Assembly (NCBI GenBank): GCA_025356505.1
Contig: JANXSV010000346.1
Span: 1-13,993, forward strand
Length of the DNA stretch: 13,993 nucleotides
Direction of reading: 5' to 3'
Source: Methylovirgula sp.
Lineage (GTDB): Bacteria; Pseudomonadota; Alphaproteobacteria; Rhizobiales; Beijerinckiaceae
Shown: positions 5,644 through 13,993 of the stretch, one piece after another
Layout: the number at the start of each line of letters is the position of its first letter
Numbering within the stretch: position 1 is the stretch's first letter
Made by a program: the position numbers and the translations under genes
Notes under the pieces: model-generated
What the model saw: only the letters and a program-made list of their open reading frames with translations
Told to the model about the DNA's origin: nothing
Databases searched by the model: none

Positions 5644-7823
5644 TGTCAGAACCCGACACGATCTCAGACCCTTCACGTAAAGCGGCTGCGACGTCGTCGG
5701 ATGACATTATTTCGATCTTGCTTCGGAACAAATTTGCATTTTTGAGTGCTCTGTTAGGCACACTGTTCCTGACTGTCTTAGCGCTGATCGTCATTCAGAC
5801 GCGCTACGTCGCCACGGGGTCCGTGATTGTCGCTGAACCAGAGATTGGTCTTGATGCGCAAGCCGCAGCTGGCTTTGACAGATCGGGTGACCCGGCTGAT
5901 ATGGAAAGTCAGATTTTGCTGGTCAAAGCTGCCCGCGTTTTGCGCATCGCAGTCGATGCACCGGACGTCCAGAGCGCGATCTTGCGTGAGTGCCAAGCGC
6001 GTGGGTCGTCAAAACTGCTCGGTGTGATTCCGCTTGGCGCAGACGTGTCTTGTAGCGGTGACATCAAAAGCAATGATAAGTTGCTTGACCAAATTCAGCA
6101 GCATTATTCAATCTCCGCGTCTGGCCGCTCCCGTGTGATTACGATTGCTTATGACTCACCGCTCGCTGACGTTTCGCAAACTATGGCAAATGCTCTGACG
6201 ACTGCATTTTTGAATGATCGGCGTGCCGCAGCCGTCAGAACGCGCGAGGAAGCTGCAAACTGGTTAAAGCAGCAAATTGCGCAGCTCCAAGCATCGTTAA
6301 AGGAAGATGAGGACCGTATTCAAGCGTTCCGGCGTAAAAACGGTCTGGTCAAGGGTGGGGTCGCACCGATCAGTTCGGAGCGGCTGTCGAGCGCCAGCCA
6401 GAGCCTAAACCTAGCCGAATCTGCGCGGGCCGAGGCTCTGGCGCGTCTAAACGAAGTTAAAAAAGCGAAAAACGGCGGATTAAATGATCTACCCACCGTC
6501 ATCGCCAGCCGTACAATTGGTGATCTGAAACAGCAGATGGCGACAATTGCCGGTCAGATTGCCAGCAACTCGGCGACGTTGGGGCCGCGCCACCCCTCCC
6601 TGATTGCGCTTCAGCAAGAGCAGGATTCTTTGCGTCGGCGAATGGATATTGAGATGACCAACATCGCGGCAAGCGCACAACGTAATTTTGATGCGGCCGA
6701 CGCGACAGTTAACAGTTTGCGTCAGCAACTTGGCAAAGTTCAATCGGATGCAGGAGCGGCGTCAGACGACGAGGCGTCGATTGCTGATCTTGTGCGCGAT
6801 GCCGAGATCAAACGCACCCAATATGCCGAGCTGACAAAAAAAGTTGGTGATCTTGAAACGCAGAAGCGGGTTCTGGCAGGTACCACTCGTCTGGTTAGCC
6901 TTGCGGAATTGCCGATCATACCGTTTTTCCCGAAAAAAATACCTTTCTTGGCCGGTGGGCTGACAGTTGGAGCCATATTGGGTTTCGTTACGGCGCTCAT
7001 GGTGGATCGCAGGCGTAAGCGGGTCGTAATCGTTGCGAAAAAGCCACAACGTCTTGACGTGCCTTCAGTCGCAGTCCTGCCGCAGGTCGACTCGGGTGTT
7101 CGAAATCTCACTGCAGTCCTGACGGGGCAAAAAGCAGTTTCCCTCCCCTTGGCGCTTCGAGCAGCCCGTCATGATGGTGCTTTTCAGGGTGGATTGAGCG
7201 ATATTTTAGCTGCGATAGACGTGGGGAGCGATGGCGCATCTTCGCGTTCTGTATTGTTCACGTCGCCGGAAGGTCAGCACGGCCGCACCTTGACTGCCGT
7301 TGCTCTTGCGCAACAAGCTGCCATGAACGGACGCAGGGTTCTGCTTGTGGAAACGGATTTTGATCGTCCGGTATTCTCAAAGCTTTTCAATTTGGCAGAA
7401 ACGCCTGGCGCTCGCGGAATTCTGGCGCGGGCAATCCTGCCGCAAGCCGCAATTTTCGCCACGGATACGCCCAACCTCTTTACCGTGCCCGCTGGCCAGC
7501 CCGGACCCAAAAGTCGCTCCGAAACCGGCTCAGATGGGCTCTATGCGCTTTTACGCTGGGCGACTCGTTTCAATATGGTAATTTTCGACGGCCCGCCAAA
7601 CTTGCGTGGAGACAAAGGCAATTTGAGTTCTGCGGTCGACTGCGTGTTTGTGTGTGCGCGCTCCGCCGCTTTCGCCTCCGAAGACGTGGCCGGATTCGTG
7701 CAGGAATTGACGGCAGCGGGGGCTCACGTCGCCGGCACAGTCAAAACCATGGCCGAGCCTACGAACGTAGGCCAAGGCGCGAACGCTGCGATTTCTTCTC
7801 CGGCCTTCGCCCGGGCAAGCTGA
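5643..7823 (+). CDS. Wzz/GumC-type polysaccharide co-polymerase fused to a degenerate BY-kinase-like domain
   Basis: This 726-residue inner-membrane protein would set chain length and assist export of the polysaccharide. One transmembrane helix lies at about 31-52. A Wzz periplasmic region follows (YVATGSVIVAEPE), then a long helical, coiled-coil-prone stretch at about 195-405, a proline-rich ELPIIPFFPKKIPFL (422-436) and a second helix to about 453. The cytoplasmic C-terminus resembles tyrosine autokinases. Its Walker A aligns as SPEGQHGRTL (541-550) with Arg548 where lysine is expected. Walker A' reads LLVETDFDRP (567-576) with Glu for the first Asp, and Walker B is VIFDGPP (646-652). No tyrosine cluster ends the protein; the only tyrosine I see in this domain is Tyr634. 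The domain may bind nucleotide poorly or be regulatory only. I use ATG 5643, which overlaps the previous stop. Length is normal for GumC/ExoP-type fusions. Confidence 0.92.
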   Translation: MSEPDTISDPSRKAAATSSDDIISILLRNKFAFLSALLGTLFLTVLALIVIQTRYVATGSVIVAEPEIGLDAQAAAGFDRSGDPADMESQILLVKAARVLRIAVDAPDVQSAILRECQARGSSKLLGVIPLGADVSCSGDIKSNDKLLDQIQQHYSISASGRSRVITIAYDSPLADVSQTMANALTTAFLNDRRAAAVRTREEAANWLKQQIAQLQASLKEDEDRIQAFRRKNGLVKGGVAPISSERLSSASQSLNLAESARAEALARLNEVKKAKNGGLNDLPTVIASRTIGDLKQQMATIAGQIASNSATLGPRHPSLIALQQEQDSLRRRMDIEMTNIAASAQRNFDAADATVNSLRQQLGKVQSDAGAASDDEASIADLVRDAEIKRTQYAELTKKVGDLETQKRVLAGTTRLVSLAELPIIPFFPKKIPFLAGGLTVGAILGFVTALMVDRRRKRVVIVAKKPQRLDVPSVAVLPQVDSGVRNLTAVLTGQKAVSLPLALRAARHDGAFQGGLSDILAAIDVGSDGASSRSVLFTSPEGQHGRTLTAVALAQQAAMNGRRVLLVETDFDRPVFSKLFNLAETPGARGILARAILPQAAIFATDTPNLFTVPAGQPGPKSRSETGSDGLYALLRWATRFNMVIFDGPPNLRGDKGNLSSAVDCVFVCARSAAFASEDVAGFVQELTAAGAHVAGTVKTMAEPTNVGQGANAAISSPAFARAS

Positions 7824-8977
7824 TGCAATCTCCGCAAATCGTCTTCGTAAGCCATACTGGGGCCATTTCGGGGGCGGAGCGCGTTTTGATTGACGTGGCT
7901 CAAGGGTTTCCAGACGCGCAGGCCTTCGTGTTTGAAGATGGTCGGCTTGCTAAGGCACTCAAACTTGCCGGTGCAGACGTCAAGGTGGCCGCTCATGGCG
8001 GCAACTTAGCTAAAGTGCGCCGATCCAACTCACTGTTTTTAGCTCTGCCGATGCTGGGAAGCTTGATGGGTCTTGTGCGTGAAATTATCAGCGTGACCCG
8101 AAGGTGCGACATCGTCTATGCGAACTCGCAAAAGGCTTTTACCCTTTGCGCTCTGGCCAGCGTTTTTTCAAAAAAGCCGCTGGTTTGGCACCTACACGAC
8201 ATTCTAAGTTCGGCGCACTTTGGTGCAAAGCAGCGTAAAATGCAGGTTTTTTTGGCAAATCGCTATGCGGTTTTAGTGATCGTTCCGTCCCAAGCCGCTC
8301 GTGATGCTTTAGTCGAGGCAGGCGGAAAGGCCTCTATCTCTGTTGTGGTGCCAAATGGTGTGCGATCCGCAAGCGGGGATGAAACAAAAACGCAGCTGCG
8401 AGAGCGATTGTCTTTGCCTCAAGGGCCTCTCGTAGGCGTTTTTAGCAGATTAGCGCCCTGGAAGGGGCAGGACGTCGTAATTCGCGCGCTTGCGGGCTGC
8501 TCTGGCGTTTCTGCAATCATTGCTGGAGAACCCCTGTTCGGCGAACAAATCTACGCGGATCAGTTGAAACAGCTTGTCACGGAATTACAAGTGCAAGATC
8601 GAGTTAGGTTTCTAGGGCATCGAGACGATGTTTCGCATTTGATGCAGGCCGTTGACGTTGTGATTCATCCATCTGTGGATGCGGAACCGTTTGGCCTCAC
8701 ACTTGTTGAAGCAATGCTTGCGCGGGTTCCGATAATCGCTAGTTCAGCGGGTGCTTCCAGCGAAATTCTTGAGAACGGTAAAGCGGGCGCGCTTGTGCCC
8801 CCTGGAGACGTTAAAGCATTGGAAAGCGCGATCCTTGTCGCTTTAAACCGACACGGTTTACCGGATGCGCAATTGGAATATGCGCGACTACGAGCCGAAA
8901 CCGTTTATTCTGTGGCCCTCATGCAGCAGTCAATCCGGCTGCTGTTGCAGCAACTGGACTCAGCGGTGGTGCCATGA
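7823..8977 (+). CDS. GT4 glycosyltransferase
   Basis: This 384-residue GT-B glycosyltransferase opens with QIVFVSHTGAISGAERVL (5-22), the glycine-rich N-terminal loop of family GT4. It continues with VWHLHDI (121-127) and the donor-site VFSRLAPWKGQDVVI (206-220). The EX7E motif runs from Glu288 to Glu296 in AEPFGLTLVEAM. It should act in the cytoplasm, adding one sugar to the growing lipid-linked repeat unit; donor and linkage are unknown. The open frame extends 57 codons further upstream into the co-polymerase gene, but that part is arginine-rich and unlike any GT4 start. The ATG at 7823 shares a base with the upstream TGA, as at other junctions in this operon. It overlaps the polymerase gene downstream by ATGA. 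Confidence 0.93.
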   Translation: MQSPQIVFVSHTGAISGAERVLIDVAQGFPDAQAFVFEDGRLAKALKLAGADVKVAAHGGNLAKVRRSNSLFLALPMLGSLMGLVREIISVTRRCDIVYANSQKAFTLCALASVFSKKPLVWHLHDILSSAHFGAKQRKMQVFLANRYAVLVIVPSQAARDALVEAGGKASISVVVPNGVRSASGDETKTQLRERLSLPQGPLVGVFSRLAPWKGQDVVIRALAGCSGVSAIIAGEPLFGEQIYADQLKQLVTELQVQDRVRFLGHRDDVSHLMQAVDVVIHPSVDAEPFGLTLVEAMLARVPIIASSAGASSEILENGKAGALVPPGDVKALESAILVALNRHGLPDAQLEYARLRAETVYSVALMQQSIRLLLQQLDSAVVP

Positions 8978-10368
8978 GCCGCGCTGTAATCGCTCCTGAA
9001 GCGCAGTCGGATGGGCAGCTCAGCTTGGTTATTCCAGGCTGGCTCCTCGCGGCAGCCTTGCTGCTGGTTACAGTGATCGTCGGTCCGACCCTCGGCGCTC
9101 TGTCCAGGGTGCTGTTTGTTGCTGGTTGTGGTGCGGTTGGATACTATTCTTGGCGACAAAGCGCGGCGGCGCATCTTCAGAGTACGCTTATTTTATTTTG
9201 TTTTAGTGCGTTCGTGCGTCGCTACGTCGATCTCACTGTTGGTTTTGACTATAATAGCCTCATGTTGCTGGGCCCTCTCGTGGCTATTACCGTCCCCGGC
9301 ATCTCTCTTTTGGACGCTTTCGGGCGTAAAACCTTTGCAAACACGCAGATTGCGCCGATCATCACTGTCGGCTTGTGTGTAGTGTATGGAGCAGCGCTTA
9401 CGCTTTTCCAAGGAGATTTCAATGACGCAGCTTCAGGCACAGTAAAGTCCATTGCGCCACTAATTTATGCCGCGAGCGTCCTTTTACGCGGTGAAGACCC
9501 TAAAAAAATGCTTGAAGCTGCGACGTCCACGTTTCTTGTCGTTTTGCCACTCATGGGTCTTTATGGCATATATCAGTATATCGATCCTCCCGATTGGGAT
9601 CGTAATTGGATGAAATATGCGACAATTCTCTCTGCAGGACAGCCGCTTCCCTACCTGATACGCACCTACAGCGTCATGAATGGACCTGCAAGTTTTGCCA
9701 CATTCACCACTATCGGCATCATATTGGTATTATTTCTACGCGTCGGATTTTTGCCGCTGCTGTTAACTGCACCGGCGGCCATAGCGTTAATGCTCTCACA
9801 GTACAGAACGGCATGGCTCGTCATGGCAGCGGCGATCGGATTTTGTATTTTGTTCTCGCCGACACGATCACGCGCTACGTTCGCAATTTTTGGCGTTGCC
9901 GCAATGATTTTCATCGCTTTGCTCACTCCATTTGGTGAAACGATATCAGACCGCTTTGCCACGCTCGGGCAGGGGGCAGACGATGGCAGCGCGCGAGAGC
10001 GGTTGGAGCAATTCATATGGCTTTGGAACAAACCGGATTCCGGGCTAATTGGTTCAGGTTTTTCCACCATTGACGTGGGTTCTGCTGGGACTGTTGCCGT
10101 GGATGGCATGATTATTTCGTGCTGGCTCACCATGGGCATTGTCATAGGGTTGGTCTGTTTAACAGCCTGTGCCTGGGCAGCTGGAAAGATGATTTTTTCG
10201 GCTCTAGCGCAGCGCGACAGGCACAGTGTGGTTGTGGGTGCACTGGGGTGCGGCGCGCTGGTTCAAATTCCTCTCGCGGGCTTCTTGTCTGGCGAACTGG
10301 CTTTTTTGTTTTGGGCGTTTGCAGTTCTGCTCATTACTCCGTCAAACACAGTGTTGGAGAGGGCGTGA
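8974..10368 (+). CDS. O-antigen ligase/Wzy-like polysaccharide polymerase
   Basis: This is a 464-residue polytopic membrane protein with roughly ten or more hydrophobic helices, the first at about 22-38. A large central loop at about 203-240 carries PPDWDRNW and then RTYSVMNGPASFA (230-242). The last resembles the FS-x-MN-P-x-x-FA motif of Wzy-type polymerases. A later SARERLEQFIWLW (339-351) with GLIGSGFS (357-364) matches the C-terminal signature of the Wzy_C/O-antigen-ligase superfamily. It would join repeat units in the periplasm under control of the Wzz-type protein two genes upstream. The family is diverse, and polymerase versus ligase cannot be told by eye. Its place between the co-polymerase and a flippase favours polymerase. 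The start overlaps the upstream stop (ATGA), with GGTGG just ahead. Confidence 0.85.
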   Translation: MSRAVIAPEAQSDGQLSLVIPGWLLAAALLLVTVIVGPTLGALSRVLFVAGCGAVGYYSWRQSAAAHLQSTLILFCFSAFVRRYVDLTVGFDYNSLMLLGPLVAITVPGISLLDAFGRKTFANTQIAPIITVGLCVVYGAALTLFQGDFNDAASGTVKSIAPLIYAASVLLRGEDPKKMLEAATSTFLVVLPLMGLYGIYQYIDPPDWDRNWMKYATILSAGQPLPYLIRTYSVMNGPASFATFTTIGIILVLFLRVGFLPLLLTAPAAIALMLSQYRTAWLVMAAAIGFCILFSPTRSRATFAIFGVAAMIFIALLTPFGETISDRFATLGQGADDGSARERLEQFIWLWNKPDSGLIGSGFSTIDVGSAGTVAVDGMIISCWLTMGIVIGLVCLTACAWAAGKMIFSALAQRDRHSVVVGALGCGALVQIPLAGFLSGELAFLFWAFAVLLITPSNTVLERA

Positions 10369-12089
10369 TGGGTACGCCCTCCGACCAAAAAACCGGCCTC
10401 GAGGAAGCCCTTAGCGATAGAGCTCCCGGCTGGTTGAAAAAATGGTTGCCGAACCGTCCCTCGGGACTGGCTTCGTCGGCCGATGGCGCCAGCGATGAAG
10501 CCGATGTGGCCGTCTTAATACTCATGCCGGGACCGTCCGAAACGCCAGTTTCCACCGCATTGACTGAACCATCTTCGATGAACTCTGGCAGAAAACTCGC
10601 ACTTCTGCTCATGGCCGGGGCGATTTTCAGCAAAGCACTCGGTTTTGTGCGTGAAATTTCAATGGCTCACGTATTCGGAGCCTCCATCATCGCGGATGGG
10701 TTTCGTGCTGCTGTCACAGGATCTATGTTGCCCTTGGCGCTGCTGCAGAATGAAAGTGTACCTACGATACTTATCCCTATGCACCGTGGCTGGCAGGAGT
10801 CGGGTAACGCCCCGAAAAACTTTGCAGCCCTGACTGTGGCTTTGACCATTGTTGGCGTCATCATCATGTCTCTCGTCATTGGTTTTGGCGCCATTTTTGT
10901 TAGTCTTATGGTGGGCGGGTTTTCTGCTGAGGCGCAGTCGATCACATTGCAATTTTTGAGAGTAATGGCACTCGGCATGCCTGCATCGGTGATGCTCAAT
11001 GTGCTGGCGTCGGGCGAAATTGCATTTGGTCGCTCGCGCTTGACCACGATCAGAGCGAGTTTGCTCAACATTTCAGTCATTGTCGGCCTGTTAATTCTCG
11101 TGCTAACCGAGTGGCGATCCGCGCTGGCATGGTCTTTCGCGCTCGCTTTTAACGGTTTGGGGGTGTGGGGATTAACGACGCTGATTCTTGACGGGTCGCT
11201 CGACTTCCGGGATTTGAGTGTTGCAGATGTCGGGAGGGCCGCCCATCAATTCTGGTTGCGACTGCGGCCCTTACTGGCGGTTCCTGTTGCGGATCAGGCA
11301 AATGTTTGGTTTGAACGCATATTGGCGTCGCGTTTGGCAGTGGGTGCCGTAGCCTCATTGGATTACGCGCGAACGATCACGGACAGCGCGGTTTTGTTTG
11401 TCAGCCAGCCGCTGGGGCTGGCGCTACTTTCGGCCACGCCGACGACCGACTATAATGCGAAAATGCAAGCGATCGCCCGGCCCTTGCTAGCTATTGCCCT
11501 GCCGGCTTCGGTCTATCTTGGACTGTTCGCGCCGGACATCGCCAGACTGGTATTTTCGCGCGGCGCATTCAACGAAACTGCGGTACAACTCACCAGTCAA
11601 GCGATGCGCGGGATCGCGTTTGGCCTGTGGGCATCGACGCTTGGCTGGATATTGCTACGCCTGTTGAACTCTGTTGGACGCAATACCACTGCGGCGCTTA
11701 TTCTCGTTGCGGCATATTTGTCAAATCTGGCAACAAATCTCGTGTTTTCAAATATTCCGTCGCTGCACGAATATGGCCCATTGTTGCTTGGCCTGAGTGA
11801 GACTGTACGCGGGGTTGTGCTGTTGAGCGCGACGGCTTTGGCAATGCGCTGCGGCCTCAAGCTTTTGTATTTGATAGGTCTTGCGGCGATACCGGCGGTG
11901 GCAATGGCAGCATTCGGGGTTATCGTGATGAGTAGCGTACAAGAAACCCTTCCGCGCCTGGCTCTGGCAGGTGTGGTCTGCATATGTGCTATGATCTTAG
12001 GTGGGCGGGTGCTTGCACCGGCTTTGCTTGGCAGGCTGTTTTCAAAGCTACTTCTCGTCTTGACACCATCAGCGAGGCGAAAATCATGA
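10368..12089 (+). CDS. MurJ/MviN-family (Wzx-like) lipid-linked oligosaccharide flippase with N-terminal extension
   Basis: This 573-residue member of the MOP exporter superfamily has a core beginning near residue 71. It shows the MurJ-type opening SKALGFVREISMAHVFGAS (88-106) and ADGFRAA (109-115), then about a dozen transmembrane helices. In this cluster it most likely flips the lipid-linked repeat unit across the inner membrane, although the sequence is of the MurJ rather than the classical Wzx type. The first 70 residues are an unusual polar cytoplasmic tail containing GWLKKWLPNRPSG (21-33) and an acidic serine-rich stretch. The ATG at 10368 overlaps the previous stop and has a strong GGAGAGGG ahead. 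A second in-frame ATG at 10578 would remove the tail. An open frame reaching back to 10119 is an overlap artefact. Its 3' end overlaps the deacetylase start. Confidence 0.9.
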   Translation: MGTPSDQKTGLEEALSDRAPGWLKKWLPNRPSGLASSADGASDEADVAVLILMPGPSETPVSTALTEPSSMNSGRKLALLLMAGAIFSKALGFVREISMAHVFGASIIADGFRAAVTGSMLPLALLQNESVPTILIPMHRGWQESGNAPKNFAALTVALTIVGVIIMSLVIGFGAIFVSLMVGGFSAEAQSITLQFLRVMALGMPASVMLNVLASGEIAFGRSRLTTIRASLLNISVIVGLLILVLTEWRSALAWSFALAFNGLGVWGLTTLILDGSLDFRDLSVADVGRAAHQFWLRLRPLLAVPVADQANVWFERILASRLAVGAVASLDYARTITDSAVLFVSQPLGLALLSATPTTDYNAKMQAIARPLLAIALPASVYLGLFAPDIARLVFSRGAFNETAVQLTSQAMRGIAFGLWASTLGWILLRLLNSVGRNTTAALILVAAYLSNLATNLVFSNIPSLHEYGPLLLGLSETVRGVVLLSATALAMRCGLKLLYLIGLAAIPAVAMAAFGVIVMSSVQETLPRLALAGVVCICAMILGGRVLAPALLGRLFSKLLLVLTPSARRKS

Positions 12090-13075
12090 GCGTTGCGGCT
12101 ATGGTTTCGCCTTTATTGCAAATCGTGAACCAATTCTTGGGCTTTCGCGGCTGCTTGTTTACCTTCCACAGGGCTGCCTCTGCTCAAGCTTGGCAGTCTC
12201 TGCCAAATCGCGATTTTTACCTCAATCTCGACTTCCTTGATGAAGTGCTGCGGCATCTGTCGCATAACGGCTGGGATATCGTAACGCTCGATGAGGCAAT
12301 AGCCCGCACCTCATCGGTCAATAAATCCAAACAAAAATTCGTAAATTTCTCCGTTGATGACTGTTACAGAGATACTTTTGAGGATGTCGTGCCGTTGTTT
12401 CGTGAGCACCAAAAACCGGTCACGTTGTTTGTAACCTCGGGAATTCCGGACGAACGCATGACTTTATGGCATGTTGGCCTGGAGGATATTCTACTCAACC
12501 GCGATCAACTCATTCTGGAGGACGAGACTTTAGACGTTTCAACGGCTGAGTTAAAACGCAAAGTTTTCCACACTGTGTCCCGCCGTTTCGACAATTTCGA
12601 TGCAGATAAGTTTTACGCGCGTATTTGTGAGTTGAACGGGGCAAACGCCTTGGAAATCCATCGCAAACATGCTGTGACGTGGGATATGCTCGCCCAACTT
12701 AAGAATGATCCACTTGTGGAAATTGGCGGACATACGCTCACCCACCCGCATATTGCGTCGCTTGCTGCCGGTGACGCCTTCGAGCAGCTATCGGGGTGTC
12801 GCAAACGTCTTCAAGAGAAGCTGAACCTACCCATTCAGCATTTTGCATTTCCCTATGGACGGGGGGCAGATTGCGGAATCCGCGACTTTCAATTGGCACA
12901 AAAGGCAGGCTTTACCACGGCGGCAACCACAATTAAGGGGTTTTTGCGGTCTCCAAACCAGTTTTTGAGCCTGCCTCGCATCACTCTCAATGGTTCTCAC
13001 CAGAGTATGGCAATGATTGAGGCCCATTTATCCGGAGCCACGGCCGTAGCAGCGAGGATAACGGGACGTGTCTGA
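12086..13075 (+). CDS. Polysaccharide deacetylase family protein (NodB-like)
   Basis: This 329-residue protein has the carbohydrate esterase family 4 layout. Motif 1 reads FSVDDCYRD (88-96), supplying Asp91 and Asp92, where most relatives have TFDDG. Motif 2 is HTLTH (216-220), giving the two metal-binding histidines. Motif 3 is FAFPYGRG (253-260), and SLPRITL (295-301) carries the late conserved arginine. These enzymes remove acetyl groups from N-acetyl sugars with a divalent metal. The catalytic Asp and metal His residues are present, so activity is plausible despite the altered motif 1. No clear signal peptide is seen, which suggests action on the cytoplasmic precursor or a nucleotide- or lipid-linked sugar. 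The ATG at 12086 sits in an ATGA overlap, with GAGG nine bases upstream. A frame reaching back to 11984 lacks support. Confidence 0.9.
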   Translation: MSVAAMVSPLLQIVNQFLGFRGCLFTFHRAASAQAWQSLPNRDFYLNLDFLDEVLRHLSHNGWDIVTLDEAIARTSSVNKSKQKFVNFSVDDCYRDTFEDVVPLFREHQKPVTLFVTSGIPDERMTLWHVGLEDILLNRDQLILEDETLDVSTAELKRKVFHTVSRRFDNFDADKFYARICELNGANALEIHRKHAVTWDMLAQLKNDPLVEIGGHTLTHPHIASLAAGDAFEQLSGCRKRLQEKLNLPIQHFAFPYGRGADCGIRDFQLAQKAGFTTAATTIKGFLRSPNQFLSLPRITLNGSHQSMAMIEAHLSGATAVAARITGRV

Positions 13076-13993
13076 GCCAAGACTTCTTCGCGTATTGTCG
13101 ATTGCGCATACCGGGGTCCAGCGGGATGCCGGACGCTTGAGATATCATCCGCTTGGCCAGCGAAGCGATCTCGAGGTGCACCTCGTTGTCCCTAAGCGCT
13201 GGTTTGAATTCGGGCGCTGGTACGAGGCGGATGCGCCGGATGACCCGGGCATCCATGTTCATGTTTTGCCGATCTGGTTCCCGAGAGCGTCAATTGCCAG
13301 CTGGTATCTGCATTTTTACCCGGGCTTGGGGCAACTTATTCGCAAGATTCAGCCGGATGTCATTCATCTGTGGGAAGAGCCTTGGAGCATCGTCGCTCTC
13401 CACGCCTGCTTTTTGCGGAAAAATGCCGCCTATGTTCTTGAAGTTGATCAGAATATCCAAAAACATCTGGTCTTTCCATTCGAAAGCCTGAGGCGGTTTG
13501 TCTTAAGCAAGACCGACCATGTTTTGGTGCGCAGTCCCGAGGCTACCGCCGTTGTGCGGGCCTGCGGTTACGCCGGACCCGTCACGGATCTGGGATATGG
13601 CGTCGACCAGCGCAATTTTAGCCCATCGCACAGGCCGGTTGCTGCAGCCACGCCGGGCCTTGCGTTGCGATTGGGCTATGTCGGGCGTCTCGTCGAGGAA
13701 AAGGGTCTGGACGACGCGCTGGAGGCACTGTCTGGTCTGCCATCCAACGTAACCTTTGCCATCATGGGCGAGGGGCCATATCTCGCGGCGCTGAAAAATC
13801 GCATTTCTGCTTTGGGATTGAACGCCCGGGTGACCCTTCGGGGCTGGGATACGCCGCAAGCCGTGGCTAGCTTTCTGCGAAATCTTGATGTTTTTGTGTT
13901 GCTGACACGCACAACGGGCTCGGTGCGCGAGCAATTCGGGAGGGTGATAGTCGAGGCCCAGAGCTGCGGGGTCCCGGTGATCGGCTCGGAATG
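13068..13993 (+). CDS. GT4 glycosyltransferase, partial at the right edge
   Basis: The plus strand is open from a GTG at 13068 to the window end, encoding 308 residues of a GT-B glycosyltransferase. The N-terminal half has PDVIHLWEEPWSI (96-108) and LEVDQN (124-129). The C-terminal half has LGYVGRLVEEKGLDDAL (202-218), the AIMGEGP turn (231-237) and an EX7E motif from Glu288 to Glu296 in REQFGRVIVEAQSCGVPV, where the window stops soon after. The closing helix lies beyond the edge. The GTG overlaps the deacetylase stop by eight bases. GAGG at 13054-13057 supports it, and no in-frame ATG is near. It would be the third sugar-adding enzyme of the cluster, acting in the cytoplasm on an unknown acceptor. 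Confidence 0.88.
   Translation, partial: MSEPRLLRVLSIAHTGVQRDAGRLRYHPLGQRSDLEVHLVVPKRWFEFGRWYEADAPDDPGIHVHVLPIWFPRASIASWYLHFYPGLGQLIRKIQPDVIHLWEEPWSIVALHACFLRKNAAYVLEVDQNIQKHLVFPFESLRRFVLSKTDHVLVRSPEATAVVRACGYAGPVTDLGYGVDQRNFSPSHRPVAAATPGLALRLGYVGRLVEEKGLDDALEALSGLPSNVTFAIMGEGPYLAALKNRISALGLNARVTLRGWDTPQAVASFLRNLDVFVLLTRTTGSVREQFGRVIVEAQSCGVPVIGSE

Noticed and set aside
9666..10145. 159-codon minus-strand frame inside the polymerase gene
   Set aside because: It mirrors transmembrane codons of the plus-strand gene and has low-complexity Ala/Asn/Met content.
10119..10367. Upstream extension of the flippase open frame
   Set aside because: It overlaps 249 bases of the polymerase gene in another frame; the ATG at 10368 has a strong ribosome site and the same stop-start overlap seen at other junctions.

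Overview
The window looks like chromosome from an alphaproteobacterium, most likely of the Hyphomicrobiales (Rhizobiales). That placement rests on the amino acid:[carrier protein] ligase, a family best known from Bradyrhizobium and Agrobacterium, and on the style of the polysaccharide genes. The species cannot be named from the sequence. No RNA genes, insertion sequences or CRISPR arrays were seen.

Left half, minus strand (about 3952 down to 1): a tight five-gene operon read right to left. It encodes a small acyl carrier protein, an acyl-CoA dehydrogenase-like flavoprotein, an amino acid:[carrier protein] ligase (a truncated class II aminoacyl-tRNA synthetase homologue), a DUF1839 protein, and the N-terminal part of a glycoside hydrolase family 2 protein that runs off the left edge. 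Neighbouring genes overlap, abut or lie a few bases apart. The ligase very probably loads an amino acid onto the carrier protein. The flavoprotein may oxidise the tethered residue. The DUF1839 protein resembles BtrH-type cysteine acyltransferases and may transfer it to an acceptor. The end product of such operons is, to my knowledge, not established.

Middle (3953-4464): an AT-rich divergent intergenic region of about 510 bases. It holds candidate promoters, two inverted repeats, a degenerate 17-19 bp direct-repeat tract, and three phased CTAA(A)TTT boxes just before the right-hand operon.

Right half, plus strand (4465 to the right edge): seven consecutive genes, each overlapping the previous stop codon by 1 to 8 bases. 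They form a Wzx/Wzy-type exopolysaccharide or capsule cluster: GT4 glycosyltransferase, Wzz/GumC-type co-polymerase fused to a degenerate tyrosine-kinase-like domain, a second GT4 enzyme, an O-antigen-ligase/Wzy-like polymerase, a MurJ/Wzx-like flippase with a cytoplasmic N-terminal extension, a polysaccharide deacetylase with an altered first motif, and a third GT4 enzyme cut by the right edge. The priming transferase and outer-membrane export protein would have to lie outside the window.

The most interesting element is the carrier-protein operon, placed head-to-head with the polysaccharide operon across a structured control region. It is a candidate for an incompletely described aminoacyl-transfer pathway, possibly one that modifies a glycan.
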